In this document: piece after piece, positions 29,887-38,939 of the stretch
Numbering within the stretch: position 1 is the first letter of the stretch
Layout: each line of letters starts with the position of its first letter
NCBI RefSeq assembly: GCF_021026335.1
Contig: NZ_JAJNCY010000008.1
Span: 62,001-126,000, forward strand
Source of the DNA: Rhizobium sp. C1
GTDB lineage: Bacteria > Pseudomonadota > Alphaproteobacteria > Rhizobiales > Rhizobiaceae
Reading direction: 5' to 3'
DNA: 64,000 bases
The notes under the pieces: model-generated
Database searches by the model: none
What the model was told of the DNA's origin: nothing
What the model saw: only the letters and a program-made list of their open reading frames with translations
Program-made: the position numbers and the translations under genes

Positions 29887-30863
29887 TGGTTCAGACTGGA
29901 TTTCAGGCTGGCGGGAATGAATTTCGCCGCCTCGGCCTTGATGTCCACCTTCGGGAAGGTGTCCGGATAGAGATAATGCGCGGCCTCGCGCAGAACGAGC
30001 TCGCGGGCGATCGGGCCGTTGGTTTCCACCCATTCGTCGCCGACATAGAAGACGCGCTTGTTCTTGACCGCCGAGAGCTGGCTCCAGATCGGGTTGTTTT
30101 CATGCGGGCGGTCGGGGCCGCTATCCATGACGAAGATGACGTCCGGGTCCTTGGCAAGCATGGTCTCGAGGCTGATTTCCAGCCCGAAATTGCCGCCCGG
30201 CGTCATCGGCCCGGCAATGTTGTCGCCGCCCAGCGCCGCAACGATCGAGGCTGCAGTGTTTTCCGTGTGGAAGGAGAAGGGCGTGTCGCCGCCCCACATG
30301 ATCTGGAAGCGCGGATGCTTGTCCTTCGGCGCCTTGGCCGCGAATTCGGCGAGGTGCTTCTTGAAATCGGCATTCAGCTCGGCGCCACGCTCGGGCTTGC
30401 CCAATATGTCGGAAAGCTGTGCCACTTCCGTGTAGCTCTCGCTCAAAAGTTCCATGTTGTAGGCGATGTAAGGCGCGATCTTCTGCAGCGCATCGGCATT
30501 GCCGACCGTGTAACGCTTCATGCCGACGATGAGGTCAGGCTTGGCTTCCGAAAGCAGCTCCAGATTGGGCTTGGCGCGCTGGCCGATCTGCTTGATGTCC
30601 TTCGTCAGCCCGAGCAGATAATCCGGATAACGATTGGCGACCATGTAGGTCGTGGCGACCGGCTTGAGGCCGAGCGCGAACGCGACGTCCGTGGCGAAGT
30701 AGGAAATCGAGGCAATCCGCTGCGGATGCGCCGGCACCTGAACCGTCACGCCGCGCTCGTCGGTAAAGGGTCGGGTCTTGGCCTCCTGCGCATGGCCCAC
30801 TGCCGCGCCCGCCAGGCAAAGCGTGAGGGAGAGGCCGAGGGCGATCTTCGAAAATCCAGGCAT
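29883..30863 (-). CDS. Fe-siderophore ABC transporter periplasmic binding protein
   Basis: A 326-residue type III (FepB/FhuD-like) binding protein. A Sec signal peptide is evident: a positively charged start, then LGLSLTLCLAGAAVGHAQ with a cleavage site after AQA-like residues near 25. The mature part begins with the RPFTDERGVTVQVPAHPQRI block common to these proteins. First gene of the operon, 48 bases downstream of a TGA-N9-TCA box, so it should be induced by iron shortage. The siderophore is unknown and no receptor gene is in the window. Confidence 0.92.
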   Translation of the reverse strand: MPGFSKIALGLSLTLCLAGAAVGHAQEAKTRPFTDERGVTVQVPAHPQRIASISYFATDVAFALGLKPVATTYMVANRYPDYLLGLTKDIKQIGQRAKPNLELLSEAKPDLIVGMKRYTVGNADALQKIAPYIAYNMELLSESYTEVAQLSDILGKPERGAELNADFKKHLAEFAAKAPKDKHPRFQIMWGGDTPFSFHTENTAASIVAALGGDNIAGPMTPGGNFGLEISLETMLAKDPDVIFVMDSGPDRPHENNPIWSQLSAVKNKRVFYVGDEWVETNGPIARELVLREAAHYLYPDTFPKVDIKAEAAKFIPASLKSSLNQ

Positions 30864-30910
30864 GTGCAGCGCTCCGTTGATGTCGTTGCGCGATGCTTAG
30901 CCAATTAACT

Positions 30911-30925
30911 TGAGTGTTTCAATCA
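30911..30925. promoter_or_regulatory. Iron-responsive operator (RirA-type, TGA-N9-TCA)
   Basis: TGA, nine bases (GTGTTTCAA), TCA, placed 48 bases before the binding-protein start. TGA-N9-TCA is the published IRO consensus for RirA in Rhizobiaceae. The position fits repression of the siderophore operon under iron-rich conditions. One match of this short form could arise by chance, but its place at a siderophore promoter makes it credible. Confidence 0.6.
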
Positions 30926-31146
30926 CCTTTATTTGACAATGACGTTGGAGGGATTGCGCGGAATTTGACTTGCGGATCTGCAATTACAGCCTGGAAAGGG
31001 GCGAGAACGTCGAAATTGAAAGGGTCTACAATATGGCCTCTGAACATTAAGGGGGCACAGACGTACGATAGCTGGCAGAACAGCGGTCATTGAAAATTCT
31101 GCCGGACAGCATCCGCCACCCAGTCAGAGAACATTCCCAAGCGCGT

Positions 31147-31173
31147 TGAACCGCGCCTGGTTTTCCGGAGGCT
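31147..31173. repeat. Isolated IS3-family end (27 bp)
   Basis: A copy of the end at 19961-19987, in the same orientation, with a single difference at position 4 (A instead of G). No IS3 coding sequence follows; the base after it already belongs to the IS6-like transposase relic. It shows that an IS3 element once inserted in, or recombined with, the IS6-like element. Bases 31174 onward and 31047-31146 give no further IS3 sequence. Confidence 0.7.
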
Positions 31174-31535
31174 GCCTTGGCATTGCGGCGGCTTTGCACC
31201 AGCGCCTCGAGCACAAATCCGTCCTGATCAACGGCGCGCCATGGCCAATGATTCTCGGCTCGGATCGAAATGACGATCTCGTCGAGATGCCATTTATCGC
31301 CGAGCCGGCCGCACGAACGTTGACGGATCTGGCTGGCGAAGGCGCGTCCGAATGTCTCTGCCCAAAGCCGGACCGTTTGATGCGAAACGATGATCCCTCG
31401 CGCCGCCAGCATGTCCTCGACCATCCGCAGGCTGATGGGAAACCGGAAATACAGCCACACGGCATGGGCAATGATTTCAGCGGGGAAGCGATGCCCCTCC
31501 AAGAGTTGCGAATGGTGGATTTTTCCTCTATCGCC
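31174..31535 (-). pseudogene. IS6-family transposase, N-terminal fragment
   Basis: About 110 residues of an IS6 (IS26-type) transposase read on the minus strand: HRFPAEIIAHAVWLYFRF, then LRMVEDMLAARGI, VSHQTVRLWAE, the first catalytic Asp in DKWHLDEIVI and WRAVDQDGFVLE...LVQSRRNAKAA. At AKAA the frame runs into the IS3 end and the remaining DDE residues are lost, so it is inactive. The fragment's 5' end lies about 90 bases before iacR, which means the native upstream DNA of iacR may have been replaced. Confidence 0.85.
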
Positions 31536-31625
31536 TTCGAGGCTGATCCGGCGGGAAGGCGCGTTTACGCGTCTTTGCCCGACCGGTGAGGAAAAGCAAA
31601 AAGACCTTGTAGGCGCGAGACATCC

Positions 31626-32120
31626 ATGACTGACACAAGAGCTTCCGATGCGAGTGTTCATGCCGGCGATTATCCCGTCGTCGCCGCGGAAAAGCGCATG
31701 AAGAAAGACTGGCCATTTTACTGGGTGTCGCGGGTGAACGCGCGCTACGCGCAGGTTCTGGAGCGCCGGCTGAAGCCACTCGATCTCGACCTCGCGCGCT
31801 GGCGTGTCCTGATGTCGCTTTACGAGGACGAGCATCTGAGCGTCTCGGAAATTGCCGATTACGCGGTCATCAAGCTCAACACTGTCACCAAGATCGTCCA
31901 GCGCATGATTGCCGACGGCCTGGTCGTGACCCGTGTGCGGCCCAGCGACGGGCGCGTGACGGAAGTCTGCCTCACAACGGAGGGTGACCGCTTGCGCCGT
32001 CTTGCCCGCAAGGAGGCCGACCATGTCTTTGCCTCCTCTTTCGTAAACATTACGCCCGACGAACTGGCGCAGCTGAACGGCCTTCTCGAGAAGGTCTTCC
32101 TGCAGCTCGAAGGGGCGTAA
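31626..32120 (+). CDS. iacR: MarR-family regulator of indole-3-acetate catabolism
   Basis: A 164-residue winged-helix protein. The MarR core is clear: DLARWRVLMSLYEDEHLSVSEIADY near residues 55-80 (recognition helix after LSVSEIADYAVIKLNTV) and the wing VVTRVRPSDGRVTEVCLT near 105. In Pseudomonas and related iac clusters a MarR protein, IacR, represses the operon until indole-3-acetate binds. Here it stands convergent to iacG, 18 bases away, at the end of the cluster. The conserved palindrome at 38940 and 39199 is its likely target, by inference only. Confidence 0.85.
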   Translation: MTDTRASDASVHAGDYPVVAAEKRMKKDWPFYWVSRVNARYAQVLERRLKPLDLDLARWRVLMSLYEDEHLSVSEIADYAVIKLNTVTKIVQRMIADGLVVTRVRPSDGRVTEVCLTTEGDRLRRLARKEADHVFASSFVNITPDELAQLNGLLEKVFLQLEGA

Positions 32121-32138
32121 GGTCGGTCGCGCGGGCCA

Positions 32139-32666
32139 TCAATGTGGCTCGAGCGGGTGGAAGGCGCGGTCGAACCAGACGAGACCATTGGCCTCTCCCT
32201 CGGCGACCTCGGTCGTGACAACCTCGCAGAAGAACACCGTGTGCGTGCCACGTGACTGCTGATCGACGATGCGGCAGTCGAAGGCGACAGCGGCATCCGC
32301 CAGAACCGGCGCGCCGGTTGCCCGCGTGTGCCATTCGGTCGTGGCAAAGCGGTCCTCGCCGGTCCAGCGGGCAAAGGCGCGCGACAGGTCCTGATGCGTC
32401 GGGCTCAAAACGTTGACGCAGATCGCGCCGTTTTCCACGAAGGCATCATGCGAGAAGGCCTTGCGGTTGATGCAGACGAGCAGCGTCGGCGGCTGGTCGG
32501 TGACGGAGCAGACGGCCGAGACGGTCAGCCCGTGGCGACCCGCCGGGCCGTCGGTGGTCACGATGTTCACGGCCGCGCCCAGGCGGCTCATGCCGTTGCG
32601 GAAGGCAAGCGCTTCCGGCGAGGGGACTTGCGGATTGGTGACTTGGGGGGTGGCATCTTGGGTCAT
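32139..32666 (-). CDS. iacG: Flavin reductase, IacG-like
   Basis: A 175-residue HpaC/flavin-reductase-like protein with the split-barrel FMN-binding pattern GLTVSAVCSVTDQPPTLLVCINR near residues 47-70 and HTVFFCEV near 145. In the iac pathway IacG is the proposed flavin reductase serving the flavin-dependent oxygenase IacA. The start ATG lies two bases after the iacF stop. Last gene of the minus-strand iac run. Confidence 0.85.
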   Translation of the reverse strand: MTQDATPQVTNPQVPSPEALAFRNGMSRLGAAVNIVTTDGPAGRHGLTVSAVCSVTDQPPTLLVCINRKAFSHDAFVENGAICVNVLSPTHQDLSRAFARWTGEDRFATTEWHTRATGAPVLADAAVAFDCRIVDQQSRGTHTVFFCEVVTTEVAEGEANGLVWFDRAFHPLEPH

Positions 32667-32668
32667 GA

Positions 32669-33637
32669 TCAAACATCCAGTACCAGGGTGGGGGTGGCTG
32701 CGCGCGAGCAGCAGGCGCAGATCATCGAGCATTCCTCGCGTTCCTCATCGGTGAGGAATTTGTCGCGATGGTCGGGTATGCCGTCCAGCACGTCCGTGAC
32801 GCAGGTGCCGCACACGCCTTCCTCGCATTTCACTTCGATCTTGATGCCGGCGGCGGCCAGCGCCTTGGCGATCGTGTTGCCGGCCTCGACGCGGACGGTC
32901 ACACCGGAGCGGTTCGCGACCACCTCGAACCCGCCGCCGGACTGGTCGACATCGGCCGAGAAATACTCGCGGTGGACATTCGCCCTGGCGTGGCCGGCCC
33001 CTTCCGCCGTGTTGATCACCCAATCCATGAAGCCCTGCGGGCCGCAGACATAGAGATGCGTGCCGGGGGCCGGCTTCGGCAGATCGCGGGCGAGATCGAG
33101 TCGCTGTTCTGCCGGCTGGTCGTCAAAGTGGAAGACCACCTTGTCGGCCCAGGATGCGGATTCGATCAGGCTCTTGAAGGCCGTCACGCTTTCCGAGCGC
33201 GTGCAGTAATGCAGCACGAAATCGCGGTTCAGCGCGTGGAGACGCTGCGCCATGGCCAGCATGGGCGTAATCCCGATGCCACCGCCGAGCAGAACGGAGA
33301 CCTCCGCGTTCTCTTCCAGCGGGAAATGATTGCGCGGGCCATCGACCTCGAAGGTGCTTCCAGCCTGCGCCAGCTTGTGGACGGCGACGGAGCCGCCGCG
33401 CGATTTCGGATCGCGCAGCACGCCGATCTCGTAAGCGTCTGATTTCGAGGGATCGGAGCAGAGCGAATATTGCCGCCACAGATCCGTCGAACCATCCTTG
33501 AGATGCAGATCGAGATGTGCGCCGGCCTCGAAGGCCGGGAGCGGCGCGCCGGAAGCTTCAACGAGCCGCAGGCGCAGGATGTTGCCGGGCTCCTCGATGC
33601 GCTCGGCGACTTTCAGTTTCAGCGTGTTCGCGCCCAT
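32669..33637 (-). CDS. iacF: Ferredoxin-reductase component of the Rieske oxygenase (VanB type)
   Basis: A 322-residue phthalate-dioxygenase-reductase-like protein: FMN/NAD domain with RQYSLCSDP near residue 55 and GGGIGITPMLAMA near 118, then a C-terminal plant-type 2Fe-2S domain with Cys271, Cys276, Cys279 and a fourth ligand at Cys307 or 309 (CEEGVCGTC, then CACC). It moves electrons from NADH to the IacCD oxygenase. Twelve bases downstream of iacE. Confidence 0.9.
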   Translation of the reverse strand: MGANTLKLKVAERIEEPGNILRLRLVEASGAPLPAFEAGAHLDLHLKDGSTDLWRQYSLCSDPSKSDAYEIGVLRDPKSRGGSVAVHKLAQAGSTFEVDGPRNHFPLEENAEVSVLLGGGIGITPMLAMAQRLHALNRDFVLHYCTRSESVTAFKSLIESASWADKVVFHFDDQPAEQRLDLARDLPKPAPGTHLYVCGPQGFMDWVINTAEGAGHARANVHREYFSADVDQSGGGFEVVANRSGVTVRVEAGNTIAKALAAAGIKIEVKCEEGVCGTCVTDVLDGIPDHRDKFLTDEEREECSMICACCSRAATPTLVLDV

Positions 33638-33648
33638 GTTCTCCTCCG

Positions 33649-34410
33649 TTATCGCATGTAGATGCCGCCATTGACGTCCCAGCAGGCGCCATTGACGAAG
33701 GATGCTTTCGGCCCGGCCAGCAGTGCCACCAGTTCGGCGACGAAGACCGGGTCACCCAGTTGGCCTACCGGGATATTGGCCAGCGCCGCCGCCATCTTGT
33801 CCGGTGTGATCACCGAGCGGACCATGGGCGTATCCATGGGACCGGGGGCGATTGCGTTGCAGGTCACGCCGAAGGAGGCGAGATCGCGGGCGAACACCTT
33901 GGTCAGCGTCAGGATCGCGCCCTTGGAGGCGGCGTAATGCGCGCCCGTCGCCGTGCCGCCATTCTGTCCCGCCAGCGAGGCGAGATTGACGATGCGACCA
34001 TAGCCGCGGTCCTTGAAATGCCGACCGAAGATCTGGCTGCCGGCAAAGGTGCCGCCGGCATTGGTCGTCAGGATCGCGTTGAAGTCCGCCGGATCGATGT
34101 CGAGCAGCGGCTTGACCGCCGTGCGCGCCGCATTGTTGACCAGCACTTCCACCGACCCCCAGCGCTCGACGCTCTTGTCGAGAACCTCCTGGAAATCGGC
34201 AGGCTTGTTCACGTCGAGCGTTGCCGTCACCGCTGTTTCGCCGGCGAGATCGAGTTCGGAGGCGAGCGCTGCGCCTGCATCCGCCTCGATATCGGTGATC
34301 ACGACCCGGAACCCTTCGCGGTGGAGCGCGCGCACGATCTCGGCCCCGAGGCCGCGTGCGCCGCCCGTCACCACGGCGGTCTGGATCTTCTCAGGCAGGG
34401 GGGCCGCCAT
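33649..34410 (-). CDS. iacE: Short-chain dehydrogenase, IacE-like
   Basis: A 253-residue SDR with TGGARGLG at about residue 15, NNAA near 92, catalytic Ser in NLASLAG near 142 and Y-x3-K in HYAASKGA near 159. Position 5 in the iac order and overlap of one base with iacD support IacE, which acts on an oxidised indole-acetate intermediate before catechol is released. The exact reaction in this organism is unverified. Confidence 0.85.
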   Translation of the reverse strand: MAAPLPEKIQTAVVTGGARGLGAEIVRALHREGFRVVITDIEADAGAALASELDLAGETAVTATLDVNKPADFQEVLDKSVERWGSVEVLVNNAARTAVKPLLDIDPADFNAILTTNAGGTFAGSQIFGRHFKDRGYGRIVNLASLAGQNGGTATGAHYAASKGAILTLTKVFARDLASFGVTCNAIAPGPMDTPMVRSVITPDKMAAALANIPVGQLGDPVFVAELVALLAGPKASFVNGACWDVNGGIYMR

Positions 34411-34904
34411 CAGAACAGATAGCTGAACGAATTCAGCATCCCATCCGAGTTGAGCAGCCGCACGACCTTGGCGCGGATCTTGAAGCCATCGCCGGAGGCA
34501 ACGAGCGTGTGGCGCATATTGCCGGCCCAGACGCGCTGGCGGCCGAACTTGTCCTCGATCACATGTTCGGCGCTGGAAACCGTCACCGTGTCGCCCTCGA
34601 CGCTTTCGATGACGAAGCGGGAGACCGTGCGCACGGTGCGGGCCGGCGGGGCCGAGGAGATCGAGAAGCCCTGCTGGAAACGCTGTATGCGGTCGCGCCG
34701 CATCCGGTCATTGTCGTGGCAGAGGTTGAGCTGATTGTCGAAGTCGTCGCCTTCGCCGATCGGCAGCGTGTAGAAGCCTTCGGTCAGCCAGAGCGAAAGC
34801 CAGGTGCCGTAGTCCTTGGCGTCGAGAAGGGCAGCTTCCTCCCAGAGGAAGGCACTGACCTTCTGCAGGAGCGCCAGATCGTTGGTTTTCGTCATCATGT
34901 TCAT
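34410..34904 (-). CDS. iacD: Aromatic-ring-hydroxylating dioxygenase small subunit, IacD-like
   Basis: A 164-residue beta subunit of the cystatin/NTF2-like fold: FLWEEAALLDAKDYGTWLSLW near the start and DRIQRFQQGF near residue 70 are typical. Structural partner of IacC. The ATG overlaps the iacC stop by four bases (ATGA). A longer frame to 34925 was rejected for that reason. Confidence 0.9.
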   Translation of the reverse strand: MNMMTKTNDLALLQKVSAFLWEEAALLDAKDYGTWLSLWLTEGFYTLPIGEGDDFDNQLNLCHDNDRMRRDRIQRFQQGFSISSAPPARTVRTVSRFVIESVEGDTVTVSSAEHVIEDKFGRQRVWAGNMRHTLVASGDGFKIRAKVVRLLNSDGMLNSFSYLF

Positions 34905-36175
34905 AGCGACATCATCCTCTTCCACATCTTGTAGGCGGCGCGCATGCCGGTTTCGGCGCTGATATGGCCCCGGGGGCCGAGCGCGCCGGGCTGTTCGTCG
35001 ACCAGACCGCGATTGACGAGGATGGGCAGGTCCTCACCGCCCTTGGTGCCGCGCTGCACGCGTTCCCACACTTCCGCATCGTCCGGCGAGCCGAAGCCCA
35101 TCGGGCCCTGGAAATGCTCATGCAGCCGCATCCGCATGCGGTTGGCCGCGGCCGGCCCGCCGTCCATGCCGAGCGCGATGTGGCGGATGTCGGTCCGTTC
35201 CACGTTGACCGGGGTCAGCACACGGAAGAAGGCGAGCGAGAAGGAGACATTCGGGAAGAGGTTGAGGTTGAAGCCCGCCCCGCCGACGGCGCGGACGATC
35301 TTCTTGACCTGGTCCTCCGGATAGCCCTCGTCACGCAATTCCTGCACGAGCGGCTGGAAGCGCTCCTCGATAGGATCGTCGAGATTTTCATCGAGATCGA
35401 TGCGCTCGGGGATCATGACCATGACGGAATGGCCGTTGCCGAGGTCTTCGACATAGCCCTTGCCGGTGTCGAGGAACTTGAAGGCCTCTTCCGCATCGCC
35501 GTCGAGCGACTGCATGAAGCTCTTGTGCACGACAGGGAAGTGATAGGCGTCGGTCGTGTTCTCGAGCTGCACCTTCCAGTTCATGGGCACAGTGAACTGA
35601 TGTTCGCCGAGAACCTTGATCGGGAAGCCGCCGCCCTGCTTCATGAAGAGGTCGATATAGCGGCACACTTCCGGCCCGAGGAAGTCGACAAGCGGCTCGA
35701 CCTCGTCGTTGAAAGTCGCGAAGATCATGCCGTTATAGCTCTCGGTGCGCAGCTTCTTCAGGCCATGCGCGCCCTTGTCGAAATCCTCGCCATACTGTTC
35801 GGGATAGGGCAGGCCGCGCAGCGAGCCGTCAAGGCCATAGCCCCAGCCGTGATAGGGGCACTGGAAGGACGACGTCTTGCCCTTCTTCACCTCGCAGACG
35901 GTGGCGGCGCGGTGGCGACACCGGTTGACCAGCACATTTACATCGCCCTTGCGGTCGCGGACGACAATGACCGGTTCCAAGCCCACATTCGACAGCTTGA
36001 ACGAGCCCTTGTCGGCGAGTTCGCTGTCATGGGCGACCCAGACCCAGGTGCGCTTGAAGATGCGTTCCATCTCTTCGTTGAAGAGGTCGGAATTCTCGTA
36101 CATGGAGGTCGCGACCTTGGCGTCCGGCGAATAGAGCGCGTCGAGATCACTGAATTTCTCTTGAGCCTGCAACAT
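34901..36175 (-). CDS. iacC: Rieske dioxygenase large subunit, IacC-like
   Basis: A 424-residue alpha subunit. Rieske 2Fe-2S ligands are Cys86, His88, Cys105 and His108 (CRH and CPYH). The mononuclear iron site has the DAYHFPVVH pattern (D-x2-H-x4-H) near residue 215. It belongs to the oxygenase expected to hydroxylate the oxidised indole ring on the way from indole-3-acetate to catechol. It follows iacB by 18 bases. Confidence 0.92.
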   Translation of the reverse strand: MLQAQEKFSDLDALYSPDAKVATSMYENSDLFNEEMERIFKRTWVWVAHDSELADKGSFKLSNVGLEPVIVVRDRKGDVNVLVNRCRHRAATVCEVKKGKTSSFQCPYHGWGYGLDGSLRGLPYPEQYGEDFDKGAHGLKKLRTESYNGMIFATFNDEVEPLVDFLGPEVCRYIDLFMKQGGGFPIKVLGEHQFTVPMNWKVQLENTTDAYHFPVVHKSFMQSLDGDAEEAFKFLDTGKGYVEDLGNGHSVMVMIPERIDLDENLDDPIEERFQPLVQELRDEGYPEDQVKKIVRAVGGAGFNLNLFPNVSFSLAFFRVLTPVNVERTDIRHIALGMDGGPAAANRMRMRLHEHFQGPMGFGSPDDAEVWERVQRGTKGGEDLPILVNRGLVDEQPGALGPRGHISAETGMRAAYKMWKRMMSL

Positions 36176-36193
36176 GGCTGCTCCTTTCAGGGT

Positions 36194-36556
36194 TCAAAGT
36201 TCGGGAATGGTGAGCGCCCGGCCCATGCGGGCCTCGACGCGCATGTATTTCCACAGGCGGTGATCGGCATCATCGACGACGATCGTGCGCAGCAGGTTGC
36301 AGGCGGCAATCACCGACTGGCGGTCGGGGAAATCGCACAGCATGTACCAGGTCCAGGGGAAGGACGGCGACGTGCCGACCTGGGTCTGGTCATCGTCGAG
36401 CGTGCCGAGGACGGTCACGCCTTCGAGTTTCGCGACGCCGGACATGAAGGCCTGCGTCGCCTTCCAGACCGCGCCGATCTCGCTGAAGGGCAGATCGAAA
36501 AAGGCCGGCTGAACGGCGAGGCAAAGAAGCGTGCGGATGGGTGTCGGTTCAGACAT
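36194..36556 (-). CDS. iacB: IacB-like small protein
   Basis: A 120-residue protein with no catalytic motif that I recognise; the size, its place between iacA and iacC, and a ferredoxin-like/EthD-type pattern (FPWTWYMLCDFPDRQSVIAA) match the small IacB protein of known iac clusters. Probably an accessory or small-molecule-binding protein of the oxidation steps. Named by synteny. Confidence 0.78.
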   Translation of the reverse strand: MSEPTPIRTLLCLAVQPAFFDLPFSEIGAVWKATQAFMSGVAKLEGVTVLGTLDDDQTQVGTSPSFPWTWYMLCDFPDRQSVIAACNLLRTIVVDDADHRLWKYMRVEARMGRALTIPEL

Positions 36557-36580
36557 ACTATTGTTCCTCTCGTGCCGTGA

Positions 36581-37720
36581 TCACGGATAACCGGGCGGGG
36601 TTGGCTGGCCGAAGAGCGCGGCGCCCGCCGCCTGCCAGCTGCCCGAATTGATAAAGGCGTGTTGGGCGACGCAGGCCGCGTCGATCATCTTGCGGCCGAG
36701 CGGATGGCCGGTTGCCATGGCTTCCGAGCCGCCCATGACAAAGGCGAGACGGGCCGCTTCCGCGCCATCCTGCGCGGCCTTCGACGCTGCGTGGCGCAGG
36801 CGGATGAGCGTCGGGCGATCGACTTCGCCGTTCGCCTGCATCTGCCGCCAGCCTTCCTCGATCGCGTCGTAGAAGGCCGAGCGCGCGCCCATCAAAATGC
36901 CCTCTGCCTTGGCGAAATCGATCTGGATATAGGCCCGCGCGGCCGGGCTCGGTGCACCGGTGACGGAGGCGCGGGCGAGCGCATTGCTGTGCACCCAGTC
37001 GAGTGCTGAGCGGGCCGCGCCGAGCGCCACGACGGCGAGAACCTGCGCGGCAAGCGCCATGGCCGGATAGCGGAAGATCAGGTCGTCCTGCTGCGGCTTG
37101 CCGCCGCGAATGAAGGTCCATTCCTCCGGCACGATGGCCTTGTCGATGACGATGTCGTGGCTGCCGGTGGCGCGAAGGCCGACCGTGTCCCAGTCCTCGT
37201 CGACACGCGCCTTGGCGCGCGGCAGGACGGCGGTGCGGGGCAGGGGGCTGTCCTCGCCCTCGATCTTGATGCCGGCGCCGACAATGTCCGCACCCATGAC
37301 GCCCGAGCCCCAGGGCCAGCGGCCGGAGACTTCCAGACCGCCTTCGACGCGTTTGGCGGGCTGTGGCGGGAACATGGCGCCGGCAAAAACCGTGTTCGGG
37401 TTCGCGCCATAGATCGCGGCATAGGTTTCCGGCGGCAGCGCGGCCAGATAGGTGGCCGAGACGCCGAAGCTTGCTACCCAACCTGCGGAGGCGTCGGCGG
37501 CCGAAATATCCTCGATGAGGCGACAGAAATCCTGCGGGGCCAGTTCATCGCCGCCGAAACGCTTCGGCACGAAGGCGCGGTAGACGCCGACGGCCTGAAA
37601 CTTGGCGACAATGTCCTTCGGGATATGGCGCAGCGCCTGGAACTCTTCCGACCGGGCGCTGATTTCGCTCTTCAACGCCTCAAGCGCTGCGGCCGAAGCC
37701 GGAGGGGCATGATAATTCAT
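36581..37720 (-). CDS. iacA: Acyl-CoA-dehydrogenase-fold flavin-dependent oxygenase, IacA-like
   Basis: A 379-residue protein of the acyl-CoA dehydrogenase/HpaH class-D flavin oxygenase fold: GVYRAFVPKRFGGDEL near residue 45, DASAGWVASFGVSATY near 75, WDTVGLRATGSHD near 180 and GGSEAMATGHPLGRKMID near 335. In iac systems IacA starts attack on indole-3-acetate by hydroxylating the indole ring, with reduced flavin from IacG. The upstream iacH stop lies four bases before its start. Confidence 0.88.
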   Translation of the reverse strand: MNYHAPPASAAALEALKSEISARSEEFQALRHIPKDIVAKFQAVGVYRAFVPKRFGGDELAPQDFCRLIEDISAADASAGWVASFGVSATYLAALPPETYAAIYGANPNTVFAGAMFPPQPAKRVEGGLEVSGRWPWGSGVMGADIVGAGIKIEGEDSPLPRTAVLPRAKARVDEDWDTVGLRATGSHDIVIDKAIVPEEWTFIRGGKPQQDDLIFRYPAMALAAQVLAVVALGAARSALDWVHSNALARASVTGAPSPAARAYIQIDFAKAEGILMGARSAFYDAIEEGWRQMQANGEVDRPTLIRLRHAASKAAQDGAEAARLAFVMGGSEAMATGHPLGRKMIDAACVAQHAFINSGSWQAAGAALFGQPTPPGYP

Positions 37721-37724
37721 CGTC

Positions 37725-38906
37725 TTATTCCTCCATCTGGAAAGTCGAATTGGTTTCGATGAGCCGGCGGGCCATCGCGATCAGCCGGGCGTCCGCGCCC
37801 TTGGGGGCCACAAGCTGGATGCCCGAGGGCAGGCTGTCGGACGTTTCGGCTGGGAGCACGAGGGCCGGGTGACCCGAAAGATTGAAGGGCCGCAGATAGC
37901 GCGTCAGCGTCAGCACCTTTGCCGGTTCGTTTGCCTCCGACAAAAGCGGCGGCGGCACCGGCAGGGCAGGGGTCAGCAGTATGTCGAACCGCTCGAACAG
38001 CGCATCGACTTCGGCCGTGAAATGGGTCCGAATGTCTTCGGCCTCCGCGATTTCGGCGTCGCTCACGCTGCGGGCACCTTCCAGACGCTTGCGCACATCG
38101 TCGCCCAACAGTTCAGGGCGCTCCATCAGGGCGGCATTGGCCAGAAGCGTCTCGCGGGCGATGATCGTCATGCCGGCCTTGAAGGCGGCATCGAGCAGCG
38201 GCAGTTCGATGTCTTCGATCACGCCGTTTTCACCGGCCTCCACGGCCTGCATCGCCGCGGCCATGCGGGGCTCGATACCGTCGTCCAGCCCGAGCCGGCC
38301 GATGCGGAGCGGGCGATCGAAGCCCTCGGCCTGAAACGTCGGGTCGATGGCGGACATGGCGCGCTCGATCATGGAGAGGCTGCGCGCAAACGGGCCGATA
38401 CAGTCGAGCGAGGACTGCGCGGGCAGCGCACCCTTGCGGCTGACGCGGCCAAAGGTCGGCTTGAACCCGATGACGCCGCAGCAGATGGCCGGCTGGCGGA
38501 TGGAGCCGCCCGTATCCGTGCCGACGGCGAAATCGACGAGGCCGGCAGCCACGGCTGCCGCCGAACCAGACGACGATCCGCCCGGAATACGGTCGGGATA
38601 GCGCGGATTGATGGGCGTTCCCTCGAACGCGTTGATGCCGGTCATGCCATAGGCAAGCTCATGCATCTTCGTCTTGCCGACGATGCGGCAGCCGGCGGAC
38701 AGCAGGCTCGCAACCACATCGGCATGGGATTTTGCAGGCGCGGCATCGGCCAGCGCCTGAGAACCACAGCGCGTCACCAGGCCTTCGATATCGAGGCAAT
38801 CTTTGATCGCAGCCGTCAGGACCTGCGTGGCGCCGTCCTGCGGCCCAAGCGCAAATTGCGATGCGAAGACGCCATAGGCGTCGTGATGGCTTGCTGCGTG
38901 CGACAT
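37725..38906 (-). CDS. iacH: Amidase-signature protein, IacH-like
   Basis: A 393-residue amidase-signature enzyme. Catalytic triad candidates: Lys in AAIKDCLDIEG near residue 31, cis-Ser in PGGSSSGSAAAVAAG near 111 and nucleophile Ser in GTDTGGSIRQP near 136. Known iac clusters have such a gene (IacH); whether it hydrolyses an indole-acetamide or a conjugate is unsettled. First gene of the minus-strand iac operon, 33 bases from a TTACG palindrome. Confidence 0.88.
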   Translation of the reverse strand: MSHAASHHDAYGVFASQFALGPQDGATQVLTAAIKDCLDIEGLVTRCGSQALADAAPAKSHADVVASLLSAGCRIVGKTKMHELAYGMTGINAFEGTPINPRYPDRIPGGSSSGSAAAVAAGLVDFAVGTDTGGSIRQPAICCGVIGFKPTFGRVSRKGALPAQSSLDCIGPFARSLSMIERAMSAIDPTFQAEGFDRPLRIGRLGLDDGIEPRMAAAMQAVEAGENGVIEDIELPLLDAAFKAGMTIIARETLLANAALMERPELLGDDVRKRLEGARSVSDAEIAEAEDIRTHFTAEVDALFERFDILLTPALPVPPPLLSEANEPAKVLTLTRYLRPFNLSGHPALVLPAETSDSLPSGIQLVAPKGADARLIAMARRLIETNSTFQMEE

Positions 38907-38939
38907 TGAACAGTCGGGCTTCTGCCCGTTCCCCAGTTA

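Noticed and set aside
34901-36175. Treating the first Rieske oxygenase as a second benzoate dioxygenase
   Set aside because: Its companions (IacA, IacB, IacE, VanB-type reductase, SnoaL-like protein, MarR regulator) match the indole-3-acetate cluster and not the ben genes.
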